Part shown: one piece after another, positions 51,995 to 60,217 of the stretch
How positions within the stretch are numbered: position 1 is the stretch's first letter
Layout: the number at the start of each line of letters is the position of its first letter
From: an uncultured Pseudomonadota bacterium
GTDB taxonomy: Bacteria; Myxococcota_A; UBA796; GCA-2862545
Reading direction: 5' to 3'
DNA: 64,000 nucleotides
NCBI GenBank assembly: GCA_913061235.1
Contig: CAJXTB010000013.1
Location: 114,537 to 178,536 of the forward strand
Program-made: the position numbers and the translations under genes
Notes under the pieces: generated by a model
The model's database searches: none
The model's input: only the letters and a program-made list of their open reading frames with translations
Told to the model about the DNA's origin: nothing

Positions 51995-52061
51995 GTTTAC
52001 AAAGGAACGGATTGTAATGGGCCCGCGCGTTCAGTGCGGCGTCACGTGAAGAGTGGGGGAA
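51995..52061 (+). repeat. Duplicated leader, copy 2 (upstream of second S1 protease)
   Basis: A 24-base block at 51995-52018 and the 20-base block TCACGTGAAGAGTGGGGGAA at 52042-52061 repeat those at 50854-50920 exactly, while the 20-odd bases between differ. Selective conservation of the two blocks suggests that they are functional. Confidence 0.75.
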
Positions 52062-52075
52062 TCTTGGAGGTACCC

Positions 52076-53095
52076 ATGTCGAACATCCGCCCCGCCCGTC
52101 TCGCTAGCCTTGTCGCTCTGTGCACCCTCGCCGCCTGTATGCCCGACGTGAAGGACGATGTCCGAGTGCCGCCGCCCACACGTATCGTGAACGGAACCGA
52201 TGCTGAGCTTGGCGCGTACCCGTGGATGGTGACTGCGGATGGTTGTGGTGGAACGCTTGTTGAGGCCAACTGGGTGTTGACCGCCGCCCACTGTGTCGAT
52301 GGTCTGTTTGTCGGCCAAGACCTGGGCATTGGCGGGGTGAGCCTAGACGCGATGTCACGTGGGGAGCAGGGCGAGTGGCGAGCCATTGCCGAAATCGTCC
52401 CCCATCCGTACTACAACTCGAACAGCATGGTGAACGACTTTGCCTTGGTTCGGCTGGACTCGCCGTCGACCCAGCAGCCCATCGAGCTGGACCTCGGAGA
52501 CAACCTAGCCGGGACGGACGCGCTGGTCATCGGGTGGGGACGGTTGAGTGACTCGGGCTGGGCGACGCCGGACCACCTGCAAGAGGCCATTGTCCCTGTC
52601 ATGGAACAAGACACGTGCAGCTCGATGTACCAGGGCGATATCTATGAATCGATGATCTGCGCCGGCTACGCCGAGGGTGGCATCGACTCGTGCCAAGGCG
52701 ACAGCGGCGGGCCTCTGGTGAGCACGGTCACGGGCGAACTGATTGGCGTGGTGAGCTGGGGGCATGGCTGTGCCCAGGAAAGCGCACCTGGCGTGTACGC
52801 TCGCGTCTCGACGGCGCACGACTGGCTGTGTGGGACCACCGACAACGCGGTGGGTGCCTGCACGCATTCCGATGTAGACCAACAACAACCGGATGAGGAA
52901 CCTGCACCCGAGCCAGGGACGGACTGTCAGGTCACGCATCCCGAGTACATCGGTGACGGCTACTGCGATGGCGACGAGTTCAACACCGAAGAGTGTGGAT
53001 ACGACGGTGGTGATTGCTGTGCCGACACCTGCGAAGATGCCCGCTACGACTGTGGCGACAACGGCTACGAGTGCCTGGACTCCTCAGCGAACTAG
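52076..53095 (+). CDS. Trypsin-family (S1) serine protease lipoprotein with Notch repeat, copy 2
   Basis: The 339-residue paralogue of the preceding gene starts MSNIRPARLASLVALCTLAA with the lipobox Cys21 next. The triad is His72 (LTAAHC), Asp121 (VNDFALVRL) and Ser210 (GDSGGP). Here the specificity position is Asp204, as in trypsin (IDSCQGDSGGP), and the activation site is Arg36-Ile37 (PTR|IVNG), so it could cleave and activate itself and other S1 zymogens. The C-terminal Notch-type repeat (GDGYCDGDEFNTEECGYDGG, then DCC) is kept after a Pro/Glu linker. GGAGGT precedes ATG 52076; the frame to 51917 is not used. The two genes share the duplicated leader. Confidence 0.87.
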   Translation: MSNIRPARLASLVALCTLAACMPDVKDDVRVPPPTRIVNGTDAELGAYPWMVTADGCGGTLVEANWVLTAAHCVDGLFVGQDLGIGGVSLDAMSRGEQGEWRAIAEIVPHPYYNSNSMVNDFALVRLDSPSTQQPIELDLGDNLAGTDALVIGWGRLSDSGWATPDHLQEAIVPVMEQDTCSSMYQGDIYESMICAGYAEGGIDSCQGDSGGPLVSTVTGELIGVVSWGHGCAQESAPGVYARVSTAHDWLCGTTDNAVGACTHSDVDQQQPDEEPAPEPGTDCQVTHPEYIGDGYCDGDEFNTEECGYDGGDCCADTCEDARYDCGDNGYECLDSSAN

Positions 53096-53168
53096 GCAGC
53101 GATTCGGTTGGGCGTCAGGGGCAAGGCAGGGCTCCTGCGGCGTGCCGCGCACCAGTCTGAGCTCGGGA

Positions 53169-53190
53169 GGGGAGACCCGAAGGCCTCCCC
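53169..53190 (-). terminator. Terminator-like hairpin after the LbH/Gly-rich gene
   Basis: The same 22-base hairpin found after hppA occurs 20 bases beyond the stop of the minus-strand gene at 53210: GGGGAGGCC-TTCG-GGTCTCCCC on the minus strand. Here it has no following T tract, so it may act only weakly or with other factors. It also faces the end of the plus-strand protease gene. Confidence 0.5.
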
Positions 53191-53209
53191 ACATCTTGCG
53201 CGTGGTGAA

Positions 53210-54937
53210 TCAGCCGCCGATTCGCTCGATAACAACAAGTCCATGCCCGTTGTTGGCATCGCTCGAGCCGACTTGGTTGGTGCCTGAGTTGTAGCTCTTT
53301 CCGCCTTGCCCGATGGCACCTCGGATGTTGTCACCCGCGTTGCCACCTTGGTAGCCACCGCCGCCGCCACCACCGTTGCCGCCGTTGCCGCCGCCGCCAA
53401 ATCCGCCGGGGCTAACGGGAACGCACTGCCCGGGACGCGTTCCGGTATCGCCAACTCCCCCGTTGACGAATGCAGCTCCACCGCTACCGCCGCCGTTGGT
53501 GTTGAAGCCACCACCTGCGCTTCCAGCCCCGCCGCAACCACAGTAGGTACCGTCGTTGTCAGACAGGCCGCCGCTTCCGTTTCCAGCTGCTGCGCTGCCA
53601 GCAATGGCGTTGGTGCCGCCACCGCAGTTTCCGTGTGCTCCGCCGCCTCCGGCAACAATCAGTGGAGTGTTGTTGGCCAGCGCAACGAAGGTTCCACCGC
53701 CGGCGCTCGTGTCGTATGCGCCGCCGTTGGTTCCAGATTGACCCACAAGAACCTTCAACTCCGTACCGGGAGTGAACGTGAAGTCTCCTTCAACATGTGC
53801 GCCGTATCCGCCCCGCCCCTTCGTTGAATGGACTCCACCGCGTGCGCCATCTACGCTGATTCTGTAGGTTCCACTCTGCCCAATTGTGATGGTCTGGTAG
53901 CCCGCTGAGACCACCACATCGTCCACCCAGTCGGAGCCTGCGTACGCGGCATCACAGCTGCCCTGTGTCGGCCCGGTGGCGCCTGTAGACCCACAGTTCG
54001 TCAATGTGGCTAGGTCGAACGACGGCAGGCAGGAGGCATCACAGCTGAAGTCACAGCTTGGGTCTGGGTTGAGGTCATCACAGTCGAGACCCCCCATAGC
54101 GAGGGAGGCTTCGCCGTCCGCGTCTGCGTCGTACGAGTCCGGGTAGATAGTGCCTCGGGGAGCGAACGCGTTGTCGCCAAGGTTGGACGAGACACCGAGC
54201 TCGACAAGAGCCGAGAGCTGGGCGTCTGCACCCACAGATGCTCCGGTCTTCAACAAGACATCCCGACCGATACGGGCAGACCCTCCGACGTTCACGCTGT
54301 CTTGTGTCTCGCTGCCTTTTCGGAAGCGGACGTTGGTGCCAATCGTGCCGTTGGTACCAATTGTCGTCTCGGGGCCGAGAATCGTGCCATCAAGAATACT
54401 TGTGCCATCTCCGACGCTGGCGCCGCGAGCCACGACCACGCTTGAGCCAATGGTTGCCTGCCCAATCGTGTTCAAGTTTCCAACGGTGAAGTCGTTGCCG
54501 ATGGTGGCGCCACTGGCGATTGTGGAGCCGTACCCCAAGAGGAGGCGCAAGCCGACGCTTGTGCTGGCACCAACGACAGCATCTCGGCCAAGCGTGCTGT
54601 CACTGCCTACGCTTGCCCCGGCCTCAATTCGTGCTCGCCGTCCGAGAATAGAGTCTGACCCGATGGAAGCGCCGGAGCCCACTTGCGCGAACGCACCAAT
54701 GGTCGTGTCAGCACCGATAGTCGCGTCGGCGACCGTGGCGCCTCGATTCACGGTCACGTTGACGCCGAGGGTTGCAGCGGGGTCTACCTGGGCATCAAAG
54801 TGAACACAGGAGTCCGCGACCGAGTCACTGTTGACGTCAATGTCTTCGTAGGCGCACCCACAGTACCCTGGCTCCGTCTTTTCGGTGTCCGGGCATTGGT
54901 CTTGTGCGAACGCGATGGACAGAAGCAGTGCAATCAT
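53210..54937 (-). CDS. Secreted LbH hexapeptide-solenoid protein with ALK-type Gly-rich domain
   Basis: The 575-residue product has a signal peptide (MIALLLSIAFAQDQC), a Cys-containing linker (CPDTEKTEPGYCGC) and a calcium-like stretch (DIDVNSDSVADSC), then the LbH solenoid (about 50-270) with signatures LGYGSTIASGATIG and ILGPETTIGTNGTIG followed by NVRFRKGS and ARIGR. After an FSCDASC segment comes a Gly-rich domain (about 340-575): GTYRISVDGARGG, LKVLVGQSG, LIVAGGGGAHG, the pattern of the Gly-rich domain known from ALK/LTK receptors. GGGAG lies upstream of ATG 54937; the frame to 55030 lacks a signal. A surface or matrix protein is likely. Confidence 0.78.
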   Translation of the reverse strand: MIALLLSIAFAQDQCPDTEKTEPGYCGCAYEDIDVNSDSVADSCVHFDAQVDPAATLGVNVTVNRGATVADATIGADTTIGAFAQVGSGASIGSDSILGRRARIEAGASVGSDSTLGRDAVVGASTSVGLRLLLGYGSTIASGATIGNDFTVGNLNTIGQATIGSSVVVARGASVGDGTSILDGTILGPETTIGTNGTIGTNVRFRKGSETQDSVNVGGSARIGRDVLLKTGASVGADAQLSALVELGVSSNLGDNAFAPRGTIYPDSYDADADGEASLAMGGLDCDDLNPDPSCDFSCDASCLPSFDLATLTNCGSTGATGPTQGSCDAAYAGSDWVDDVVVSAGYQTITIGQSGTYRISVDGARGGVHSTKGRGGYGAHVEGDFTFTPGTELKVLVGQSGTNGGAYDTSAGGGTFVALANNTPLIVAGGGGAHGNCGGGTNAIAGSAAAGNGSGGLSDNDGTYCGCGGAGSAGGGFNTNGGGSGGAAFVNGGVGDTGTRPGQCVPVSPGGFGGGGNGGNGGGGGGGYQGGNAGDNIRGAIGQGGKSYNSGTNQVGSSDANNGHGLVVIERIGG

Positions 54938-55244
54938 TGAATTCTCCCTAAGGGACGTCAGCCCACGCACACCAGCCTGGGAGTCAAACACATTTGGTGA
55001 GTGTACCGTTTCCCTGACAATCTCGGACATTGGGGACGCGGCTGTTCTCTCGGAGATGACGTTCAGATCGGCCCACAGGTTCTCATGGGGCCGGAACGGT
55101 CATTGCAGCGGGACCCGCCGGTTCTTGAGCTGGGGACCCGACTGCCAGTGTGCGGGGCGGTTCAACAGGTCAGTGGATGACGCGGAATGGAGCTTCTCTG
55201 GACAGAATGCCGTCATGACTCGCCAGGCGCCGAAATCCAGACAC

Positions 55245-55273
55245 AAAAAAAGGGGAGACCCGAAGGCCTCCCC
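55245..55273 (-). terminator. Intrinsic terminator of hppA
   Basis: On the minus strand GGGGAGGCC and GGTCTCCCC form a 9-base stem (one G-U pair) with a stable TTCG loop, followed by seven T. It begins about 20 bases after the hppA stop at 55294 and has all features of a rho-independent terminator. Confidence 0.88.
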
Positions 55274-55293
55274 TTGTCTTGCGACGGTCTCGA

Positions 55294-57360
55294 CTAAGCG
55301 AGAGATGCCGCAATCATCAGGCTGACAACGCTCATCACCTTGATGAGGATGGCAATGCCTGGGCCCGAGGTGTCCTTGAAGGGGTCGCCTACGGTGTCAC
55401 CAACGACGGATGCCTTGTGAGCGTCTCCGCCCTTGACTTCGCCGTCGAGTCCACCGGCTTCGATGGTCTTCTTCGCGTTGTCCCATGCGCCGCCTGCGTT
55501 GGCCATGAACAGTGCCATGACAGCGCCGACGACCATGGCCGAGGCGAGTGCACCGGCGAGGGCTTCTGGACCGAGTCCAAAGCCAATGGCGATGGGTGCC
55601 ACAATGGCGACGGTGCCCGGGAAGAGCATCTGGATGAGAGCGGCGCGGGTGGCCAAGCTCACGACTGCGGCAGCGTCAGGACGCACACCTTCGCGGCCTT
55701 CGAGCAGGCCGTCAATCTCGCGGAACTGGCGGCCAATCTCGGTGACGATGGCACCGGCTGCCTTGCCGACTGCAGTCATGGTGCTTGCGCCCACAACACA
55801 GGGGAGGACAGCACCGATCAGCATGCCGACCATGACGCGGGGGTCATTGATGAGCAGCATGAGTTCAGCGCCGTCATTGGCCCGACGCACAGCATCGATT
55901 TCCATCTTGTAGGCGGCGAACAGGGCCAGAACCGTGAGGACGGCAGAGCCAATAGCGAAGCCCTTGCCGATTGCGGCAGTGGTGTTGCCAACGCTGTCGA
56001 GCTCATCGGTAATCTTGCGGACTTCGGGTCCGAGCTCGGCCATCTCGGCGATTCCGCCGGCGTTGTCCGAGATTGGGCCGTACGCGTCAACCGTCATGAC
56101 AATCGCGGTCACAGCGAGCATGGACACGGCTGCAATGGCAATGCCGTACAGACCGAGTTGCTGGTTGGCGAAGAACACGATGACTGCGAGGATGAGCATG
56201 GGAGCGATGACGCTCTCCAAGCCAACTGCGAGTCCCTGAATGACGTTGGTACCGGCACCGGTCTTGGAGGACTCGGCAATCTTCATGACCGGGCCCATCG
56301 ATGTGTAGTAGTCGGTGATGAGGCCAATCATTCCGCCGCCAACGGCGCCGAGGGCCAAGACGACAACAATGCCCATGTTCAGCTCAAGCATCTGGACGAC
56401 AACGGCGCTCAGTGCAATGAAGATGAACGGCGGTACGAGCAGGGCTGCGCGAAGGGCAGCACTGGGGGACGCGTTCTTGAACAGGCGCACAGCCACGATT
56501 GTGACCAAGCTCACGACCATGCCGAGGCCGGCGAGGACGAACGGAAGGCTGGTACCTATGAGGCGCAAGTCCTCGATGCTGCGCTCAACGCCAGCAGCGC
56601 TGAGCATCTGCATGCTCTCTGCCGGAGCAGCGAGGGCGATTGCGACGGCAGCGATGAGGGCTGCGGCGTACGACTCGTAGATGTCTGCGCCCATGCCGGC
56701 GACGTCGCCAACATTGTCACCGACGTTGTCTGCAACAACGCCAGGGTTGCGGGGGTCATCTTCAGGGATGCCTGCAATGACCTTACCGGCGAGGTCGGCG
56801 CCGACGTCAGCGGCCTTGGTGTAGATGCCGCCGCCAATGCGGGCGAACAGAGCGATGGACGATGCGCCAACGCCGAAGCCGTGCATCGCTTCTGCGAGGT
56901 GGTGGTCACCCTGCATGACGATGTAAAGCGCGGACAGGCCGATGACCACGAGGCCAGCGACGGCGAGGCCCATGACGGCTCCACCATCGAATGCGACCAT
57001 GAGTGCTTCGCCGCGACCCTTGGTGCGCGCGGCTTCTGCCGTACGAACGTTGGCCAGTGTGGCGGATGCCATACCGGCGAGACCGGCTGCCAGCGAAAGG
57101 GCTGCTCCGATCAGGAAGCTGATGGCGGTCAGCTGGCCGAGCGTGAAGAAGATGATGCCGAAGGCAACCAGCGCGTACACCGCGAGGATGCTGAATTCGA
57201 CCTTCAGGAAGGCCATGGAGCCGACTCTGATGTCTTCTGCGATGACAGCCATCTTTGCATTTCCGGCGGGCTGAGCCCGGACACGGAAGAAGAGGCTGAC
57301 AGCCAAGAGGAGAGCTACAACGCCGGATGCCGGCGCGAGCAATGTGAGATTTTCAAGCAT
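55294..57360 (-). CDS. hppA: Membrane-bound ion-translocating pyrophosphatase
   Basis: This 688-residue protein has about 16 membrane helices and all signature motifs of the family: [46 protein letters not shown] and [16 protein letters not shown], whose Asp and Lys residues bind Mg-pyrophosphate. [16 protein letters not shown] has Ala where K+-independent enzymes have Lys (GNTTKA), so a K+-dependent enzyme is expected; whether it pumps H+ or Na+ cannot be told here. It turns pyrophosphate hydrolysis into an ion gradient. ATG 57360 begins the conserved part. The long plus-strand open frame opposite it is a shadow. Confidence 0.93.
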   Translation of the reverse strand: MLENLTLLAPASGVVALLLAVSLFFRVRAQPAGNAKMAVIAEDIRVGSMAFLKVEFSILAVYALVAFGIIFFTLGQLTAISFLIGAALSLAAGLAGMASATLANVRTAEAARTKGRGEALMVAFDGGAVMGLAVAGLVVIGLSALYIVMQGDHHLAEAMHGFGVGASSIALFARIGGGIYTKAADVGADLAGKVIAGIPEDDPRNPGVVADNVGDNVGDVAGMGADIYESYAAALIAAVAIALAAPAESMQMLSAAGVERSIEDLRLIGTSLPFVLAGLGMVVSLVTIVAVRLFKNASPSAALRAALLVPPFIFIALSAVVVQMLELNMGIVVVLALGAVGGGMIGLITDYYTSMGPVMKIAESSKTGAGTNVIQGLAVGLESVIAPMLILAVIVFFANQQLGLYGIAIAAVSMLAVTAIVMTVDAYGPISDNAGGIAEMAELGPEVRKITDELDSVGNTTAAIGKGFAIGSAVLTVLALFAAYKMEIDAVRRANDGAELMLLINDPRVMVGMLIGAVLPCVVGASTMTAVGKAAGAIVTEIGRQFREIDGLLEGREGVRPDAAAVVSLATRAALIQMLFPGTVAIVAPIAIGFGLGPEALAGALASAMVVGAVMALFMANAGGAWDNAKKTIEAGGLDGEVKGGDAHKASVVGDTVGDPFKDTSGPGIAILIKVMSVVSLMIAASLA

Positions 57361-57594
57361 GATGAGAACGGTCTCCCAAATGAACGCCCCCGGGCCACAA
57401 CGGCGGGCAGTGGGGCTAAGCGGCGGGCTCGTAGGCTTTTGTGGTCCTTCGGTCAACCCAAATTGGCAAACTTGTGGCTTGTTTCGGGGGTTCTGCGAGA
57501 ATCGGTCCCTTCGATCCCCCGATGTCGCGAGGCGGGTTTTTCGCGACTATTTCAAGGGCTGCGCGGGAGCTGTCAGCGGTGTACAGGTGGCGTC

Positions 57595-58074
57595 ATGTGG
57601 ACCCGCGTAGACATCGTCAACACACCGGACAGCATCCGAGTGCAGTTCGTTCCCGGCGTGGGGCGGCACGTCTTGGCGTGGCTGGTGATGGTTGGAGCCG
57701 GCCTCAGTGTCTATGCGGTGCTGGAACAGGGCGACGTAGGCCCGGCGTCACTGGTGATCTCGGCGGTCGTCATCTTGCTCGGTGCGGTACTGCGGATGGG
57801 GCTGCGCGCTCGGTCCTCAGTGGACCTGACGGACAGCGGCTTGTCGGTGATGCATCGTGGTGTCCCCCCGCAGCTCGTGGCGCTCAACCACCTAGAGTCG
57901 TTCGTGGTCGGACGAACCGGAGCGCGGGAAGGCATTCCTGGCAATCACCTTCGCATTCACACTCGGAACAGCTCGGATGAGGTCATTCGCGTAGGCGCCG
58001 GAGTGAGCAAAGAAGGGCTTCAAGGGCTTGCGGACCTGCTGACCTCGCGCGTGGATGCGTTGCGTTCGGCCTAG
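57595..58074 (+). CDS. Small membrane protein of unknown function
   Basis: The 159-residue product has two hydrophobic helices near the N-terminus (VLAWLVMVGAGLSVYAVL and SLVISAVVILLGAVLRM) followed by a soluble beta-rich part (SSVDLTDSGLSVMHRG, HLESFVVGRTGAREGIPGNH). This two-helix plus PH-like domain layout is common in small bacterial membrane proteins, but no specific family was identified. Only the part from ATG 57595 is believable; the open frame runs far upstream because it lies opposite hppA. Its stop shares CTAG with the convergent ATP-grasp gene. Confidence 0.6.
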   Translation: MWTRVDIVNTPDSIRVQFVPGVGRHVLAWLVMVGAGLSVYAVLEQGDVGPASLVISAVVILLGAVLRMGLRARSSVDLTDSGLSVMHRGVPPQLVALNHLESFVVGRTGAREGIPGNHLRIHTRNSSDEVIRVGAGVSKEGLQGLADLLTSRVDALRSA

Positions 58075-59459
58075 GCCCGGCGAACGTCCGCTGCGGCTTC
58101 CATGGGGCCCAACTCAAGGCCCCACAGCGCGTCCACGAATGCGAGCACGCTCGCGGCTCTTGGACCTGCCGGCGGGCCTACGGGTGTGGCGTTGGGGTTG
58201 AAGCTTACTCGGACAAATGTCCCCATGGCGCTCGGACCACAGCGAACGTGCACGCTGGTCGGTTCGTCGTCGCAGGCCTGCCAGCTGTCGCCGTCTTCGC
58301 GTAGGTAGACCTCGCGCTCGCCCTCACTCCGAACGGCTGAGAGCGTGGCGCAGCCTCCGCTGCGATGGGTATCTGCGAGTTTTAGGAGCACTGCCTCAAG
58401 GGCTTGTGGTCGCCAGTTCACGTCCACGCCAGCGCTGATGGCCAGGTGAAGTGGGTACAGCGGCAAGTTTGGTACGCCACGTGCAACGACGGACAGCGCG
58501 CCGCCGAAGCGCGGGTTGAGCTCGGTGGGCAGAAAGCCATCTCGGGTCATGACGCCGTCGATGGTGAAGGTGCCTCTGTAGTTGTGGGTCGCTCTGAGGT
58601 GCGCGCCAACGGTCTTTGCGAGGGCTCGCATCTCTTGTCGGTCGCTTGCTGGCGGGTCCCAGAAGGTCGCGGCCTGACCGTAGCGAAAGCGTCCGGTGCC
58701 TGGAACGCGGAACATCACCATCTCGCATGGCCGCAGCGCAATCACATAGTCGTCGAAGACAATGCCGTGGATGCTGCACGGAATGCCGTCCAGGAAGGGC
58801 ATCACCCGGGCGCTTTCGCAGTGAGGTGCGAACAGGGCCACGGTCGCATCAGCGTCAGCCTCGGTCCGAACCCAGCGCGTGAAGGAGGCGCCACCGTGCC
58901 AGCCGGAGGCGTTGTCGCCAGCCCACACCGTGCCCTCACCGCGGTTGACTTCGGACGCTGCGGCCATCAGGGCCTCTTTTGTACACGGCGCTGTGCGTGA
59001 TGGCGCTCGCTGAACGCCGAGGGTGTCCCACAAGGCATCCACGGTCATCTTGTCTTCAAGAGCGGCCCAGGCTTGGCTCCGGGCACCAAAGGTCTTGCGG
59101 CCAGCGACCGGGGTGTCGTCGGCGAATAGCGTGCGTAGGACTTGGGCCTTTCGACCGGGGTCCCACGCATCTATCTGTGCGACGACCTCTGCGGGGGGAG
59201 TGATGACTGCCTGCTCACAGGTGCGGATGCTGTCCATCAGGGTGTCTGCGCTGACCACCATGGAGATGTGGGGGACGTCATCGTCAATGTCTCCCATGCC
59301 GCGGTTGGCTCCCAGGGCAAAGACCGATGTGGCGCCCATGTCGAGCACCTGCTTGGCCAGTGCAGCGGCGGAGACGGTGACGTCCATTGCCACTAGCCAC
59401 GACTTGCCTGCGAAAACGCTGCGAACCTGCTCTTGCCAGTAGGTTGTGTCAGTCGACAT
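58071..59459 (-). CDS. ATP-grasp family ligase
   Basis: This 462-residue protein has an N-terminal Rossmann-like part (WLVAMDVTVSAAALAKQVLD, SVFALGANRGMGDIDDD), a helical linker, and an ATP-grasp core: EDKMTVDALWDTLGVQRAP, GEGTVWAGDN, ESARVMPFLDGIPCSIHGIV and TRDGFLPTELNPRFGGALSV, where E-x-N-P-R-x-G-G is the Mg/ATP-binding end. ATP-grasp enzymes join an acid to an amine or similar group through an acyl-phosphate; the substrates here are unknown. It overlaps the upstream patatin gene by 11 bases and must be co-translated with it. A different ATP-grasp gene is cut at the left edge of the window. Confidence 0.82.
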   Translation of the reverse strand: MSTDTTYWQEQVRSVFAGKSWLVAMDVTVSAAALAKQVLDMGATSVFALGANRGMGDIDDDVPHISMVVSADTLMDSIRTCEQAVITPPAEVVAQIDAWDPGRKAQVLRTLFADDTPVAGRKTFGARSQAWAALEDKMTVDALWDTLGVQRAPSRTAPCTKEALMAAASEVNRGEGTVWAGDNASGWHGGASFTRWVRTEADADATVALFAPHCESARVMPFLDGIPCSIHGIVFDDYVIALRPCEMVMFRVPGTGRFRYGQAATFWDPPASDRQEMRALAKTVGAHLRATHNYRGTFTIDGVMTRDGFLPTELNPRFGGALSVVARGVPNLPLYPLHLAISAGVDVNWRPQALEAVLLKLADTHRSGGCATLSAVRSEGEREVYLREDGDSWQACDDEPTSVHVRCGPSAMGTFVRVSFNPNATPVGPPAGPRAASVLAFVDALWGLELGPMEAAADVRRA

Positions 59460-60147
59460 GGCTATTGCTCAGTGTGGTTTCACTTAGGATGGTGTTGGTG
59501 AGGGCACGAGTCTCGGCCCGTTGGGTGCGGTGGTCTCCCAGGCTCCACAAGCGAGCGCCGCTGGGCTGGCTTCGTACAACGGTGATGCCGGTGGGGGCTG
59601 GGTAGGTCCCGGTCTTCGTCTCAATGAGGTGAAGCATTCCAGGCTGACCAGGACGCCAATCACGCCATCCTTGCACAGCGGTCCGGTCGGCCCATCCGCC
59701 GTCGAGCCAGCGTGTGCCGTTGACGTCGACCGAAGAGAACAGGCCAGGAACGGCACAGGATGCAGCGACCGCTTCGACGAGGGAGCCCGAGGTCAACAGG
59801 TGGGGTGCATTCGGTCCCGAGCAGACACCAACGGCGAAGGGGCGCTCGAGGTCTTCGATGCGTTCCGGCAGGTGCTTTCGGATGCGCGCCATCAAGCCCC
59901 CCATAGAGCACACACCGCGCCATGGCGTACGGGAGGGCCGAAGGGCGCGGAATGGGCGAGTCGCTGTGACCTCTTCCGCAATGGCGTCGAGCGACAGTCC
60001 GGCTGCCCACAGAGCCCCGACGAGCGACCCAGACGAGGTTCCGACGACAGCGCCGACCTCAATGCCTTGGTCAGCGAGACCTTCAAGAAAGCCGACGTGT
60101 CGGGCGAAGGCCAGCCAGCCAGCGGACAGTACAATGTCTACGGCCAT
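59449..60147 (-). CDS. Patatin-like phospholipase family protein
   Basis: The 232-residue protein has the serine motif G-x-S-x-G in VVGTSSGSLVGALWAAG (Ser near residue 39) and the catalytic Asp in WLDGGWADR (near 155), the dyad of patatin-like lipases. The oxyanion-hole region is unusual: the common G-G-G-x-R-G reads SAGWLAFARHVG here. Without a signal peptide it acts in the cytoplasm or at the inner membrane. ATG 60147 has GGAGGT upstream; the frame to 60492 runs into the next gene. It is coupled to the ATP-grasp gene downstream, suggesting a small lipid- or acyl-related pathway (inference). Confidence 0.82.
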   Translation of the reverse strand: MAVDIVLSAGWLAFARHVGFLEGLADQGIEVGAVVGTSSGSLVGALWAAGLSLDAIAEEVTATRPFRALRPSRTPWRGVCSMGGLMARIRKHLPERIEDLERPFAVGVCSGPNAPHLLTSGSLVEAVAASCAVPGLFSSVDVNGTRWLDGGWADRTAVQGWRDWRPGQPGMLHLIETKTGTYPAPTGITVVRSQPSGARLWSLGDHRTQRAETRALTNTILSETTLSNSHVD

Positions 60148-60217
60148 GGTGACCTCCGTCGCGGAGTGTATGCCCTGCGCGTACTCCCCGCGACCCTCAA
60201 CGACGGTGGCCAGTCCC

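Noticed and set aside
55279..57594. Very long plus-strand open frame (over 770 codons) running into the small membrane protein gene
   Set aside because: It lies opposite hppA and encodes a His/Asp/Gly-rich low-complexity product that mirrors hppA codon use. Only the part from ATG 57595 has membrane helices and believable composition.
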